Assembly: GCA_003344405.1 (NCBI GenBank)
Contig: NOWV01000028.1
Span: 124,001 to 188,000, forward strand
Direction: 5' to 3'
DNA: 64,000 nucleotides
From: Trichoplax sp. H2
Taxonomy: Eukaryota > Placozoa > Uniplacotomia > Trichoplacea
Below, piece by piece: positions 48,601 through 61,440 of this stretch. Each line of letters starts with the position of its first letter. Within the stretch, counting starts at the first letter, position 1. The notes under the pieces are model-generated. The model had not been told where the DNA came from. It was given only the letters and a program-made list of their open reading frames with translations, and searched no databases. Position numbers and translations under genes: made by a program.

Positions 48601-49284
48601 TTAACTTCTCAATATACGAGTCCTGCGAGTAAGATATTTATTCCATCTAAGTCCAACTTTACTACGATCATACTAGTCACTTTCTGTATCAAAGCAAACG
48701 GATATGTCCACATTCCTCACTAAATTGTAAAACATTTACTATTACATCTACAATACTGTGCTAATACGCTTACTTGTTGCTTTTAAACTCTATCTGATAA
48801 TTCAAACGGGATATATCATTGCTATTCAAGGTCATTAACTTTATATAATGAATTCTTGAAATTACTGGTAGCAAAAAACTTTACTGAATTAATAATTAAC
48901 ATTAGCTAATATGCATGTATTTCACTCTCCAAGTGATCAGCACTAAAGCGAACAACACTATAGACCATCTCATCTTCTAAATAGCCAAGTTTTGGTTGCT
49001 AGGTAACTATTCCCAAGACAATTTATCCCCTTTATAGGTAATATACCAGCAATCTCCAATTTTATAAGCCAGCAATCATTACTTCTAGAAGTCTAAAGAA
49101 ATAATTCTAATGCTATTACTAATATATTTTATATTGTATATGTTACAATATATTTATTAACTGGTGAGATTATGTGTTTATGGTTTGTCTTCAAGTTTCG
49201 TATAAATGACCGATCATCACTTGGCAAAGAATTAATGTTATTAATTTATATCCTGTTTTTGATGAGTACTAAAGTATTTCATGT
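42669..49284. other. long gene-poor stretch between PRRT-like copies A and B
   Basis: About 6.6 kb of AT-rich sequence without a supported gene. An AATAAA overlaps the copy A stop codon and is probably not its signal. Weak short inverted repeats such as one near 46910-46955 are noted but not called. Confidence 0.45.
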
Positions 49285-49449
49285 TGCACATATACCCTTC
49301 TTAACTTACTGGTGAGATCATGTGTATATGATTTATTAATATATTTCTGTAATAGATTAATTAAGAAAATAAAAATTTAGCGAACGGTAAATTAGGATGA
49401 GAAGGCTCAAATACCTTACGTACAGTATCATATATTTTAAGCCATGACT

Positions 49450-49469
49450 NNNNNNNNNNNNNNNNNNNN
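49450..49469. other. assembly gap (20 N)
   Basis: It joins the end of an empty-site contig to a contig starting inside an LTR; the same pattern as the gaps at 4992 and 6225. Confidence 0.9.
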
Positions 49470-49597
49470 GTTTGACTCAGTCTCTTTACTATTGGAATAA
49501 GTTAGTTTTCCTTATAGAGGATTGCCTGAAGTTAGTCGGTGATCGGATAGAGTAGATAGAATAGACTAGGCCCGATCACGAAAGCTGTTTTGTGACA
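49470..49597 (+). mobile_element. 3' end of an LTR (5' part lost in the gap)
   Basis: Its 128 bases end gatcacgaaagctgttttgtgaca and align with 37087-37214. It is followed by TGCAC (49598-49602), which would be the 3' target duplication; the empty site reads TGCAC at 49285-49289. Confidence 0.75.
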
Positions 49598-49762
49598 TGC
49601 ACATATACCCTTCTTAACTTACTGGTGAGATCATGTGTATATGATTTGTTAATATATTTCTGTAATAGATTAATTAAGAAAATAAAAATTTAGCGAACGG
49701 TAAATTAGGATGAGAAGGCTCAAATACCTTACGTACAGTATCATATATTTTAAGCCATGACT

Positions 49763-51137
49763 GATAGCCTCTAAACTTTCTCATAATTATCATCATTATG
49801 GAGCGATTTCATAACATACGAGTACATCTCACTGTTTATCAATAGAAATTAAGCGATCATATGTAGCTGAAAAATAAGCAGCGTAAGGCTATGTAATTCC
49901 CAAAAATATAAATCCCGTAGCAGCAGTGAGAGTATTACAGCTTTATATGAACAATCCGTTGTCATATAGTAAAAAGTGAGAAGTAGTGATATGAATGGGC
50001 TGTTATTTTTGCCGTAATATTTCCAGTAGTAATCATTCCTTTTACAGGAAACGGCTAGCCAAAATTAGTGCGGTAAGCCTGGTCAGAAATAATAGGTACA
50101 GTACCGCTAGTTGAAAGATCAGCAAATTCATTCAATTTAATATTTTTTTGACAGTCAATAAATGAAGAAAGGAGAGTAATTTCTATTAGAAATTGGAAAG
50201 ATACGTCAGTGCGCTAGCCGGTAAATTTGTTCAAGAGATGCAGACTGCAAAGTTACTATCCTGCACTACCGATGTAAGTTGTAGTTGTTCATCTTGTAGC
50301 AGCTTTTCATTTTGGAAATAGACAGGATAGAAATATATTGACTGTACGATGTATATTTCTACATTTCAATCGAACAAGCCACATTGTTTTCACGCATATA
50401 ACATAAAATACTTAATTACTTAGCAACGATCACTGCCAACAAAGTCAATAAAGATCAAAACAAAGTGTAATTTCACGTAAAATACAGTTCTACAGCGGCT
50501 TATCGTAAAACATTGCCCAATATATAACTATGATTAAAGAAGTTGAATTCCTTCGTTATCATATAAAATGTAATATTAATTTCAAAATAAAATAAACTGC
50601 GTAAATTAATCAGCTGTAAAAGCATGCTTTACTGCCTATAATAAACTATGCGTTAATAATTATAGCATTTAATACCATATTAGTGCAATACTATAGTTCA
50701 GCTCATGTCCTTTTAAGCTACCTTCGGATGTGAAAACTTTTAGAATTATATTGACTAGTAATGTTTTCTATATCCCTTTTGTATCATTGAATTCGTCATT
50801 TATAACCGTAGTCAGTTCATACTTTAGACAGAAGGCTAATTCTCAGTTGGAGATCGAATTGTTCGTTAATCCATCGTATATAGGTACAACGTTTGGATGT
50901 TAGAGGATGTACGCCAGAAATATTCACTAGCATAAACTCTTTCTAGCAATTTTGACCATCATTTACACTTTATGTAAGCACCAGCCTGCACATTTTCTTT
51001 CTCATTTAGTCCCTGCCACAAATGATAAAAACTATTTTCTTCCAATAGTAAAATTTAAGTGAATCTGTTCCATCTTAAACTATAACATTAAATAGAAAAA
51101 CTTTTAGACACTAGTATCTTAATACCTCCGTTTTGAG
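49763..51137. other. non-coding, upstream of PRRT-like copy B
   Basis: AT-rich; no open frame or repeat supported. Confidence 0.45.
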
Positions 51138-53043
51138 ATGGCGTGTGAAACTGAAACAGAGGTCCCCGAACCGAATCCACATTGGGTCAATTCAAGTTTG
51201 ATAACAGCTTGGTCGACGGCTTTCCAAATCCATAACTATTTTTTTGCCGCCTGTTTCCTCATCTTGACTGTTTACGCTGGCATTTGTCTGCTGACATACG
51301 GCAAAGTTTTATTTAAAAAGCATTTCTACTTTGCCATTAATGGCATGCTATTATTTCTTGGTATAGTTCGAACATGCTTTTTAATAATTGATCCATACGA
51401 ATCTGCTAATGCTCTTCATCGTTATGGTAATGAGACCTACATGCTACCGATAGGATCACGTCTGCTATTTGGATTGGGGTATCCGTGTTTAACATCAGCT
51501 TTTTCACTCATTTTTTTGGCTATTTTTAACTGTGTTAGAGTCAAAGTGGTTTCTCCTAAAATACATCGTCCCGTGGTTATCATAGCAATCGTAGTAATTC
51601 ACTTTACGGTAAGAAAATACAAACAATATTATACTAAGAAATTCAATTCGACAGAGTTTATTAAGATCAAGGTTATGACACAATATGATACTGAAAAGTA
51701 TTTTTACCATATCTTAAATATTCTTCAACATAGCAATCTGCTTCACGGGCTGTTATTCATAAGAACTACCCTTCAAGTGCAAGTTTCTGCACCCTATTTT
51801 AATACCTGTAATGTATGGGTTCTTAACCCAATTATGTAATTTATGTGAACCTTATCATCCTTTTAGCTAATGTAATTGATACTTAATTTATTAAGACATG
51901 CAGTTCCACTCTATATACTGCTCTATCACTGTATTTCTCTTACAAATGACTACTGTAATTAGCTAAAATCACTACAACACTACTCCACTTTATTTAATTA
52001 CACAAACAACAAAAGAAAATATCAATCAGAGTACATTTTAGTGATTAGGCTAACTTGATCTACCATACTTCATTTTTCGAGAATAAATTGGCCAGTAGCA
52101 TCTACTGCATTCTGCAATTATAGAAAATGGCAACAAGACAATAAATAATCACATTTTCTGACTTAGAATCAAAGCCTACTTTATAACTTCTGCATAATCG
52201 TGTGTACTTCAAACTCGATACTATTTAATAGCCGATATGTTGAACGGCATTGTGATTTTATTACTAGGAATAACATATCCGATTATAAGTGCAACGCCCC
52301 ATTTTAGGAATAACTATTGGACGCTTTAGTTTAGTATAACTTACACTTTAAACAGATACAATCATAAGAAAACTATAAATTATCACTAAGTAAAATCTCG
52401 ATAAAACCATTGGGGGTACAGCAGTAGTCAGAATTACTAACAAAACAATTCCTTCATTTATTCATAGATTGTACTGGTAGCGGATATAACTACTGCGCTC
52501 TGTGGTAACGCTAAAATGTTACTGGTTGTATGTCAAAGCTTTTTCATCATTTGGGGAGTTATCCTTTGTACAGCTTATTTAGTGTGTGGATATCGTATAT
52601 TAGCATTTACAAGCAGAAATAGTAAAACCTTAGTGACACTCTCGGCAAGTAGTACTTATTTCAATATCCAGGAACAAAGTCTGCAAAAAAAGTCGATTAG
52701 CGGTAAAGTATCCAAGGCAATCATTACATCAACATCTTTCCCTAAATCTATACCAAAAACTGTCCATAAAACTTTAAGAATAACCATATTAACAGCATTA
52801 TTGGGATTAATATGCGTTATACTGAACTGTTATTCTCTCTTTGGAATCTATGGGGTCTTAGCACCTCCGCATTTCCCAGATCCATGGCTATGGTTGATTT
52901 ATCAAACGATGTTTCGATTTTTTGAGCTATCTATGGCTGTGGTCATGGCGTATACTACCAACGGATCCAAAAAGAAACGCCCTAAAAGTTCCCGGTCTTC
53001 ATTTAAAACTGCAGCTGATGGATTGAGTGCCTCTAAGGCATAG
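51138..53043 (+). CDS. PRRT3/PRRT4-like seven-transmembrane protein, copy B (two exons)
   Basis: Exons 51138-51608 and 52468-53043 (859-bp intron, phase 0) give 348 residues. The first exon has exactly the length of that in copies A and C (471 bp) and aligns without a gap: sequons at Asn18 (NSS) and Asn98 (NET), IHNYFFAACF at the start of TM1, FKKHFYFAI, IIDPYESAN, and GLGYPCLTSAFSLIFLAIFNC in two parts across TM3. Exon 2 carries ADITTALC, VVCQSFFIIWG, a Ser/Thr/Lys-rich third loop, LNCYSLFGIYGVL, PPHFPDPWLWL and a basic Ser-rich C-terminal tail. Copy B is clearly closer to copy C than to A. The open frame continues 77 codons past the donor into the intron; that extension is not coding. An AATAAA lies at 53371. 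Confidence 0.92.
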
Positions 53044-55870
53044 TTTCAGTGGCAAGATCTTGCATTATTAAATTTACTTTGATGAGTTAGGTGATCGATG
53101 TTAAGGAAAAGTGGCCACTAGCCTCACTTTACCGAAAAGTAACATTATCGCCTCAACTAAATATTAAAGTTAAAAATATTAATATGCGTATTTTATACGC
53201 ATCAGCTGTATTGCAAGTATTGTCATGACTGCTGATCTTTCATCCTAACTACATGAAAAGCAGTCAGTGATAAATTTTTACCAAGTGGAATGAATTGTCC
53301 TGTGCCTATTTTTAATAGTGAACGTTATCTAAGAGATATACGGTAATTATTGCAAGCTAGTTACTTTTTCAATAAATCTTATTAATATACTATAAATCCT
53401 TCATTTTCATGCTGATGGAAGACAACGATTTAATCTTTTATCTACTAAAAGTAACTACACTAAACCAGATTTAAAATTTATACCCTGATTTAGAAACAAA
53501 ATTGCTTTGAAGTAAAAGTTCCGTCATCGAATAGCTTACTGCGTTCGCCATTAAATTGCTCTTATGTACAGTGCTCCATCGTAGCAATTATAGTTTAGTA
53601 TTAACCTTCAAATAAGAATATTTATTTGTTTGGCAAATGCCTTTATAATGATGGTGGCTAGACTTCTTAACATAGTTAGAAACAAAAGTAAACTATAAGA
53701 GAAGTAAGGCCAGTCAAAAGTGCTTTTAATATAATATTGCATTACGATTTAACAGCACAAATGAAATATTAATATAAAGATTGAAATTATTCAAGCTACA
53801 CTCTTTCCAAGTTGAACGGATGCTGAGCAATAAGAATTTTTCAAAATTACTTTTACACTGGATAAATCAAAATAATGAAAAAGAATACACTGTACAAATA
53901 TTGAAGGAAGTGGTATCAATGTTATATTTTTAGTTTTGCTAGTTGCTAGTCGATATCGATTATGGAATAATGGTCGAACGGAGTTGTTAATAGGATTGAT
54001 CAATAATATAACTGTTACGGTCAATCCCGGATATGCATCGACTTCACTCTATTAGCTAAACGATATAGAAAGCATGCTATAGTTAGCATTAAAGTATTCA
54101 AGATCAGTTTTGATCAAGTGTTTGAAATTAATCCCATAAAATGATTTGCTAGTTACTGAACTTGAAAATTGCTGTCTACAAGTATATAGAAATGAATAAT
54201 ATTACGAAGTTAGTTCTCGATATCGTTTCCAGATGAAAGTAAAAATATGATTCGTTAAAAAAATTGCAATTACTCACTCTGCTTAAGAATGGTCTCATCA
54301 TGTAGCATGATTGACTATATCTTGACTCGATCTCACTAATAAAACTGTGCCTAACTAGTTCTAGGTAAAAATCGGCTTTATTACAGTTTAAGATAAGGAG
54401 CTTTATGTAAAGTATGGACTTACTAAAGGTAATATTAAGGTGAACGTTAAATAGATTAAAGTACTGAAATTCCTTCAGTTTTGTTCTCATATTTTAAAAA
54501 AGTTTTCGTTTGCTTACTGAGATACAACTTTACAATATCTTCTTCATAATCATTACGGCTTATAAACCAAATCTTTGAAATTAATACTGTAGCAATTAAA
54601 TAGCCCAACCACACTTTAAAGCTAGAAATAGAAATTAATCATTGTCGGCATTTGGTTAATTTAAAGACTAGAAATTGCTATCGTAAAGTACTAAACGTCC
54701 GTAATCAGTTTCTATACTTAAATAACAAAAACCATCAAATTTTTGAAACAAATTCTACCAAATATGCATCTACTCTACTTTAGTTAATCATGCTTCAAAA
54801 TGACCTAAACGTAATATTTATTTTACATTGCCAACGTGAATATAGAAGATATTAAGATGCTGAAATTTATCAACACAGATCATACTCCACTTCATTCGGG
54901 AAGATTGCGTCATAAAAATATTAGTAATTAATTTATACGAGTGAATTTAACAAAATTTAGAATTTAGACAATAATTTATAAACTGTGCTACGCTTATTTT
55001 AAGGCTATTGAGGCATTCGATACAGTTTAATTTTAGCAAGAGGAAAATATAAGAGCTGCAAGAGAATAAATAAATTGCATAGATAAACATTAAGTGTTTA
55101 TGTATGTGCAATAAACAGGACAGCTATTAAAAGAATTATTATAGTGTGCGTAATTATTTGGCCATATATCGTACAGATAACTCGGTACAATGCAGCACGC
55201 TACATATTTTTAAGGATAAATTCAAATTTTAAACCCCCCAAAATTATAATCAGTAATAATTTTGGTAATGATCGAAACTTGCTACAACGATGACCATGTA
55301 AACATTTCAACAAACTAGAATATGTATAGCATTATAGATTATTCTGTTACAGATATTAGAAGCCAATTAGATACTATAACAAAATTTTTTTACAGTTCCT
55401 CTTGCATCTTCGCTTCTATTGAATAGCATGATTAGATCATACATTGATAGATGTTATTTAGTGATAAAGAAAGTAAAAATGGGACACAAAAATCGAGATA
55501 TCCTCCACTACTTGTAAAGTATTGTTAGCATTATCACATTACATAAAATGATTGTTTAATAAATTGAGAATCCTTAATATCTATTATAGTATTTAAATTT
55601 CGTAAAACCACCTCAATTAAGTAATAGCAACAGCCTAGATTAGTTTTTTCTGTCTCAAAGCATAATGAACTGTAAGAATTTCATAAATATTTGACAGAAA
55701 AGAAACACCTGGTGCACGAACTAAAGCCAGGAATTTGTTTTTACAGACTCGAATTTCACTAAAACATCTATATTATATAAAAACAGTATCCTTCATTACT
55801 TCAATACTATTTGAAGCTATACAGAATCGGTTAGACTATTGCTGATTTTGAATCTATTTAAAGATAAGAG
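53044..55870. other. intergenic between tail-to-tail copies B and C
   Basis: About 2.8 kb AT-rich. Open frames at 53791-54024 and 54176-54490 (minus) show AT-driven residue composition only. It holds the 3' untranslated regions of both genes. Confidence 0.45.
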
Positions 55871-55875
55871 ATTTT

Positions 55876-55881
55876 TTTATT
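55876..55881 (-). promoter_or_regulatory. candidate polyadenylation signal of PRRT-like copy C
   Basis: AATAAA on the minus strand, 124 bases beyond the copy C stop codon. Confidence 0.4.
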
Positions 55882-56004
55882 ATTATAAAATTTACTATTA
55901 ACATTTGAAACCAACTTAAAATATGACTGCACCTAATAATATTGTGCTGATGAGCAATAGAAAGGATTAAATCTGACAAGGTAGGACTGTATATCATACC
56001 GACC

Positions 56005-58580
56005 CTATACTTTCCAATCCGCTGTGCGAATTGCAGTAGTTTTACTAGATAGAGTACCATTTTTTGATGGTCGATTAGTAGTATATGCCATAACAACAGC
56101 CATACCTAATTCTACTATTCTAAAAAGACTTTGATACATGAGCCAAGGCCAAGGTGCTGGAAAATGTGGTGGTGCTAAAACGCCATATATGCCAAATAGT
56201 GAATAAATATTCATGATAACACAACACATACCTAATATCGCAGAATAAATCGTGATTCTAGTTATTTTTTTTACACTTGTACACACTGCTGTTGATTTAG
56301 GAGCTATAGAAGACTTCTTTCGTAGTCTAACATAGGAAGAATTTGGCATAATACCGGCAGTAGTGGATGATGTTGATGTTGATACTGTTGCCGATTGCAC
56401 TGCTAGTACTTTATGGCTGCATTTAGTAAAGGATAAAATACGATAGCCACAGATTAGGTACGATACACAAATAACTGCACCCCAAATAATGAAGAAACTT
56501 TGACAGACTATCAGTAAATCTTTATATCCACCACAGAAGGCAACTGTTGTATCAGCTGAGATAACAATCTAAAATAGGAAAGGTCAAGCACGGCAGCTAT
56601 TAAAAATCATAAAATTATGAAATTGATCTATAATTTTGTTTTGTATACTTTCAGAAATTTATTTACGATTTACTATAGCTATTTGGCATTAAATATATCC
56701 ACGAAATCTATAGCCTAAAGTATAGGAAGATCAATCTAATATGCTGCCCATTGCAAAAACTTAAGCCTTCAAGTATCATCACATTCTTCTCTATCATCAG
56801 ATCGGACGTAAAACACATCTACTGATAATTATGTAATATAAGCTACAGATGGTTCAAAATTAACAAGATATTCTATATATTATCAATAAAATCATATGAA
56901 AGCGTTAATAAATATTTTAAGTACAGGAAGCTTGTAATTGAATGCAACAAGGCTTTACAAGGCCCAATAAAAGATACTTTGTGTTCTTCAAGTAGTACAT
57001 TGACTACCATATTAGAGATTCGTTCTGCAAACTGAAAGATTTACTTTTTTACAGAAGTATTATTTTTAATTTGAATATAAAAGGATCTGATTTTTATATT
57101 ATGCCTTCTGTTTTCAATAAATAGAAATGATTGATTTATAGTCATTCATGAACTGGAATTCACTATTAAAAATTAATTCACATAGAAAATGATAGGGACA
57201 TCAAAAAACAATATAAGACCGTTTGCTATCAATTATGAAACTAATCCACTGCTATTTTTGCACCAATTTGCTGCGATGGCATGATTGAAATACTGATGAG
57301 AGAAGAAGGACAGTAGTAAGGGTAGTTGATAATTACTGATGTAATAATTAAAAACAGTGTCAAATTCTACTTTAAGTAGCGAATCAACAAGCGAAAAGTA
57401 ACACCGATTAACTAGGGATGACTAAACCATATAGATTCCATCATTTTTAGAAAAGACGGCTAGCCACTAAACTAATATTTACCATATAATGTTACAGTTA
57501 TGTGAATAAGCAAATTTTTCACTATAATACATACTTTCTAACAGACAATTTCATTAAAATTAAAGGCTATGCCCGTTGCCTAATTGGAAATATATCATTT
57601 GATATTTTCAATTTAAGAACATACGATAATATTTGATTTAATTTCAACCCAAGCCCTTAGTCGTGCTCTGTAAAATTGGTAACGCTATTTTTATGCCATG
57701 AAATTAGTGCTATTGTACAAGACAGATAATTTATTAGTATATCTGTAATAGATATTAACAAGGTTATTAACATCATATTGCTAGATCGTTATATAAATTT
57801 TATCTCAGGCGCTAGTATGTAGAAAAAGCGTTGTAGAAGAAAACTATAGGATACTACTCGGGCGGTTACATAATTTAGCCTAAAATCTAATTTAAGTAAA
57901 AAATTTTCAAGTCTAGCTGCTTCAAAATCAAAAATACAATTATCGTAATAGTGACAGTAAATTACTGGTAATCATTTAAGCATTGGAAATTTAGAAAATG
58001 TGATAAATTCTTTTAAGATCTGGCTAAAATGAAATTTTGGCCATGAAAACCTTTTAAGGAGCATAGGAAATAAAACTAGATTAACGATTAGATCATGACA
58101 TAAACTTACAGCAAAATGAAGCGTTACGATAGATATAATGAGAGCTGGATGTTGTACTTTCTTAGAGACAGCTTTGACTTTAACGCAATTTATGATAGCT
58201 AAGAATATTAAGGTAAACGCAGAAGTTAAGCAAGGATAACCTAAGCCATGAAGAACTCTAGTTGTCACCGGCAACAAATGAGTATCATTGCCAAAACGTT
58301 GCAAACCATTGCCCGACTCATAGGGATCATAGATGAGAAAAGCCGTTCTTACTACAGCAAAAAAGATCAAAAGGAAATTTATTGCCAAAAAAAAACGCTT
58401 TTTAAAGACTCTTCTACCATGATCTACTACTGAAACGAGAGCGTATATACCAATACATCCAAAACATGTCGCAAAAAAGTAAATATGAAATTGAAATACG
58501 ATAAACCAAGAATGTGTAGCACTTGAATTAACCCAGTGTGGATTAGGTTCAGGTACAGCAGCATCTACTTGACATGGCAT
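56005..58580 (-). CDS. PRRT3/PRRT4-like seven-transmembrane protein, copy C (two exons)
   Basis: Minus-strand exons 58580-58110 and 56568-56005 (1,541-bp intron, phase 0) give 344 residues. Exon 1 is again 157 codons and co-linear with copy B: VPEPNPHWVNSS at 9-20, sequon NDT at 98, YDPYESG, LHGLGYPCLTSAFTLIF. Exon 2 starts IVISADTTVAFCGG, then IVCQSFFIIWGAVIC for TM5, a Ser/Thr-rich third loop (STSTSSTT), MNIYSLFGIYGVLAPPHFPA, PWPWLMYQSLFRIVELGMAVV and a short basic tail ending DWKV. The downstream open frame beyond the donor (to 57972) is intronic. It lies tail-to-tail with copy B. Confidence 0.92.
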
Positions 58581-60995
58581 ATTTATTGTACAAATTTATT
58601 TTTATCGACTAAACTAACAAAGCAAGACAGTGAAAAGAACGGGGGAAATGATCCAGATATATCCAATTAGGAATAAATGAACAAAACCGATGATCAAAGG
58701 ATTTTCGAAAGTATTATTACTTACTAGTGCGTAATAGCAAATTTAAGGCTTAAAAATTTTGTCGTTCTTACTTCAAAAATAAGTACAATAAGTGAAAAAG
58801 GAATAAAATATCTAGAAATATTTTATCTCCTTGTATTTGTAATTTGAAGTTTACTTCACCGACTAAGAAGTAGTTAAATGTTTAAGAAAGTATTCGTAAG
58901 AATAAAATTTTAAATTATTTCACTGCTGTAACTATGCATGGAAAATCTTGCAAACGCAAAGAGAGAAATAATAAAAAGATAATGGTAAAGAAGAAATGTT
59001 TATGGAGATAAATTCAGCTCTAATGGAGGGTAGTATATAAATCACTGCACCGAAGTAATAAATCAATTACACAAATTTTTATCAGTTTAACCAATATTAA
59101 TCTAAAAGACGCTGGCAATAATAAACCAAAGGCTAACAATGTGCTGACTTTTATAGCAAATAAAGTGGGATGGAGACATGTAGTCAAAAATTGCAAAGCT
59201 TAATATAAAATCTTTTAAGTTTTCTGAAATATGATTATTAATAATTCCTGTGCCGGAACAAGTGCTATAGAATCAATGATATTACTATATTATTAAATGC
59301 TATTTTTTGTTGATATCGATAAAAATAATGACAAAAATAATTTATTAAATCCTTGAATAAAATAATAAAATATTAATGAAGACGAATATCACATACAGCT
59401 ACAAACTTAAATCAGTTCGACTAGGCCTTGCGGTCGATGACAGCTATCGACCACATTAAAAATCAACAATTATTTATGCTGAATTATATTCAATGCTATC
59501 GTAAATAAAAAAAGGTTGGCATAATAACTCTTCTATTGTTACTATTTTGTAGATATTATTGTCGTCATCATCTAGGAAAATAAAATCAATGGAGGCCTTG
59601 ACACTAGTACCCCTCCCTATATACTTATATCTACTGCTTGATTAAAATATATCTACGACTGCCATCAGGGGCTAATATGAAAGTAAGATTTCGTAGGACA
59701 AAACTCTACTGTAGATCAAGCTGTTTCTGATAATAATTGGTATGAAACAGGTTAAAATTTAATATTTTTCCGGAGCTTAAGCTCATTTTTCATCATCAAT
59801 ATTGATTACGACCCGAAGATATAAAGTTGAGAATTATTTATTTATGTATCGATGGGTTACTATCATGTCTGACCAGATGTTACTGCTTTTATTGATAAGT
59901 ACTGTTATATTATGATATTATAGAGTGAGATAATCAATAAGATTGAAAAGTTGTTATGATCATCAATATTAATACCAAGATACTGTATGCTAGTTTTTGT
60001 AAGGAATAGTGAATTAGAGCGGAAGACATACGTAATATTACGGCTAACTATTGCTCTAACAGAATGGTGCTGTAATATTAGATTAATAGTAGTATTATTT
60101 ATTCTAAACTTTTCCAATTCATTCAATTAGCTTGATATTGAATCGAAACAATTACAAAATTAGCGTTAACTCAAATAAATTATTTGAATAGAATGCATGA
60201 GACCTCAACTTCTATTAGTCTATATTCACTATCCTATTATTTAGCAGATGTTTTCCATCAAATGTCAATTAATATAGATAATTATTATTATCTATTCAAA
60301 ATGTTATCATATTGTAATTTTGCCATTTGGCTGTTTTTTAATAAGCAATTGGCTTATATAACTAATTGGAACTGACTAGGCCAATTTCAATGATTTATGG
60401 GAAAGAACCATTAGGAAGTTACACTCATATTCACAGATATTAGTAATATTTCATGAACATGTAATCATGATCTCGCCCTTTGTCATTCTCTTCATTGACG
60501 AGCTTGTGTATTATAATTACTTATGGAGTATAATTTTAACTACAAGAATACTTGATCAAAACTCTTTATGGGAAAAATTATGACGATTCTATCTTCAACG
60601 TTGCAAAACTTAAAATGTGTAGTCAGTCTTATATATGAGTGTGCTATCCACAAGTACGTTTGTGAACGAAGAACTTTCTTCTATTCGATTTGATTATAGT
60701 TTTGCTCCTAGAATTCTTATTAGCCTACTATAGTTTATTTTCATAGGCAAAGCGATATACCATTGAATAAAGTTCAATTAACCCTACAACAGACGATGCT
60801 ATTTTAAACGGATGATGTTACTGCATCAAGAATTATAACTTTAATTTTTACATGTATAAAATCAAACACCATAAAATTGATATAAAATCTAATAAAATTC
60901 AATCAATAACTTGTATGTAGGAATCTTATATTAAATTTCGAAGGTTAGAGTTTTATTAGTCTATCACCAAGCAATTAGAGTTGACATAGGTATTC
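58581..60995. other. non-coding, upstream of PRRT-like copy C
   Basis: AT-rich; open frames at 59905-60126 and 60184-60375 have no recognisable content. It should contain the copy C promoter. Confidence 0.45.
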
Positions 60996-61000
60996 GTCAG

Positions 61001-61435
61001 TGTCACGGTGCGAACTACCGTGAAGAAATAGATATCTAAATTTGGTTAATATAATATAGTGATATTATATTACAACTAGTTACTTACAATAGGAATTACT
61101 CTAATTATAAATGTGTTACAGTAAATTTATTGCTGTGCTGTAATGTGTGCTGAAATGATTCTGTGAATGGACATATTGTAGTCTGACTGTGAAAAACTAG
61201 TTAGTAGATGTTCTCACCCAAGTATTTTTATAAGATGACTTGTGAATGTTAGCTGCTGTAGAAGGGTATATAAACCCGTCAGATAGTTGAATAAAGCAGT
61301 TCTCAATTGTATAGTTGTTTTAACGTAGAATCAAAGGCATCTAAATTCTTGTGAGTAGGGATACTGAATCCGGGAGACTATAGAGATTTAGAGATTTGTT
61401 TTACGTTATCCTTGTCACGAAGCTGGTTTGTGACA
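61001..61435 (+). mobile_element. complete solo LTR, 435 bp, with 5-bp target duplication
   Basis: Starts TGTCACGGTGCG, ends TTTGTGACA (TGTCAC/GTGACA terminal inverted repeats) and is flanked by identical GTCAG at 60996-61000 and 61436-61440. It has a TATATAAA at 61267-61274 within GGGTATATAAACCC and AATAAA at 61290-61295, giving the U3-R-U5 order. The best preserved copy of the family in this window. No internal region; class Ty3/gypsy-like is inferred. Confidence 0.9.
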
Positions 61436-61440
61436 GTCAG

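Larger units (their letters stand above)
49285..49762. repeat. duplicated flank across gap 4 (49285-49449 and 49598-49762), haplotype copies
   Basis: 165 bases starting TGCACATATACCC recur almost identically. The left copy stops at the N gap; the right copy directly follows an LTR 3' end. The left contig therefore appears to be the empty allele and the right contig the allele carrying an LTR. Confidence 0.8.

Noticed and set aside
51609-51839. C-terminal extension of PRRT-like copy B to a 233-residue protein
   Set aside because: A consensus donor at 51609 coincides exactly with the exon end of copies A and C; the rest is intron read-through.
54176-54490. 104-codon minus-strand open frame between PRRT-like copies B and C
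   Set aside because: Residues are dominated by AT-rich codons (Phe, Ile, Leu, Tyr, Asn), with no similarity to the neighbouring seven-TM family.
57972-58109. Extension of PRRT-like copy C exon 1 to 202 residues
   Set aside because: Same reason: donor gtaagt at the conserved position after codon 157.
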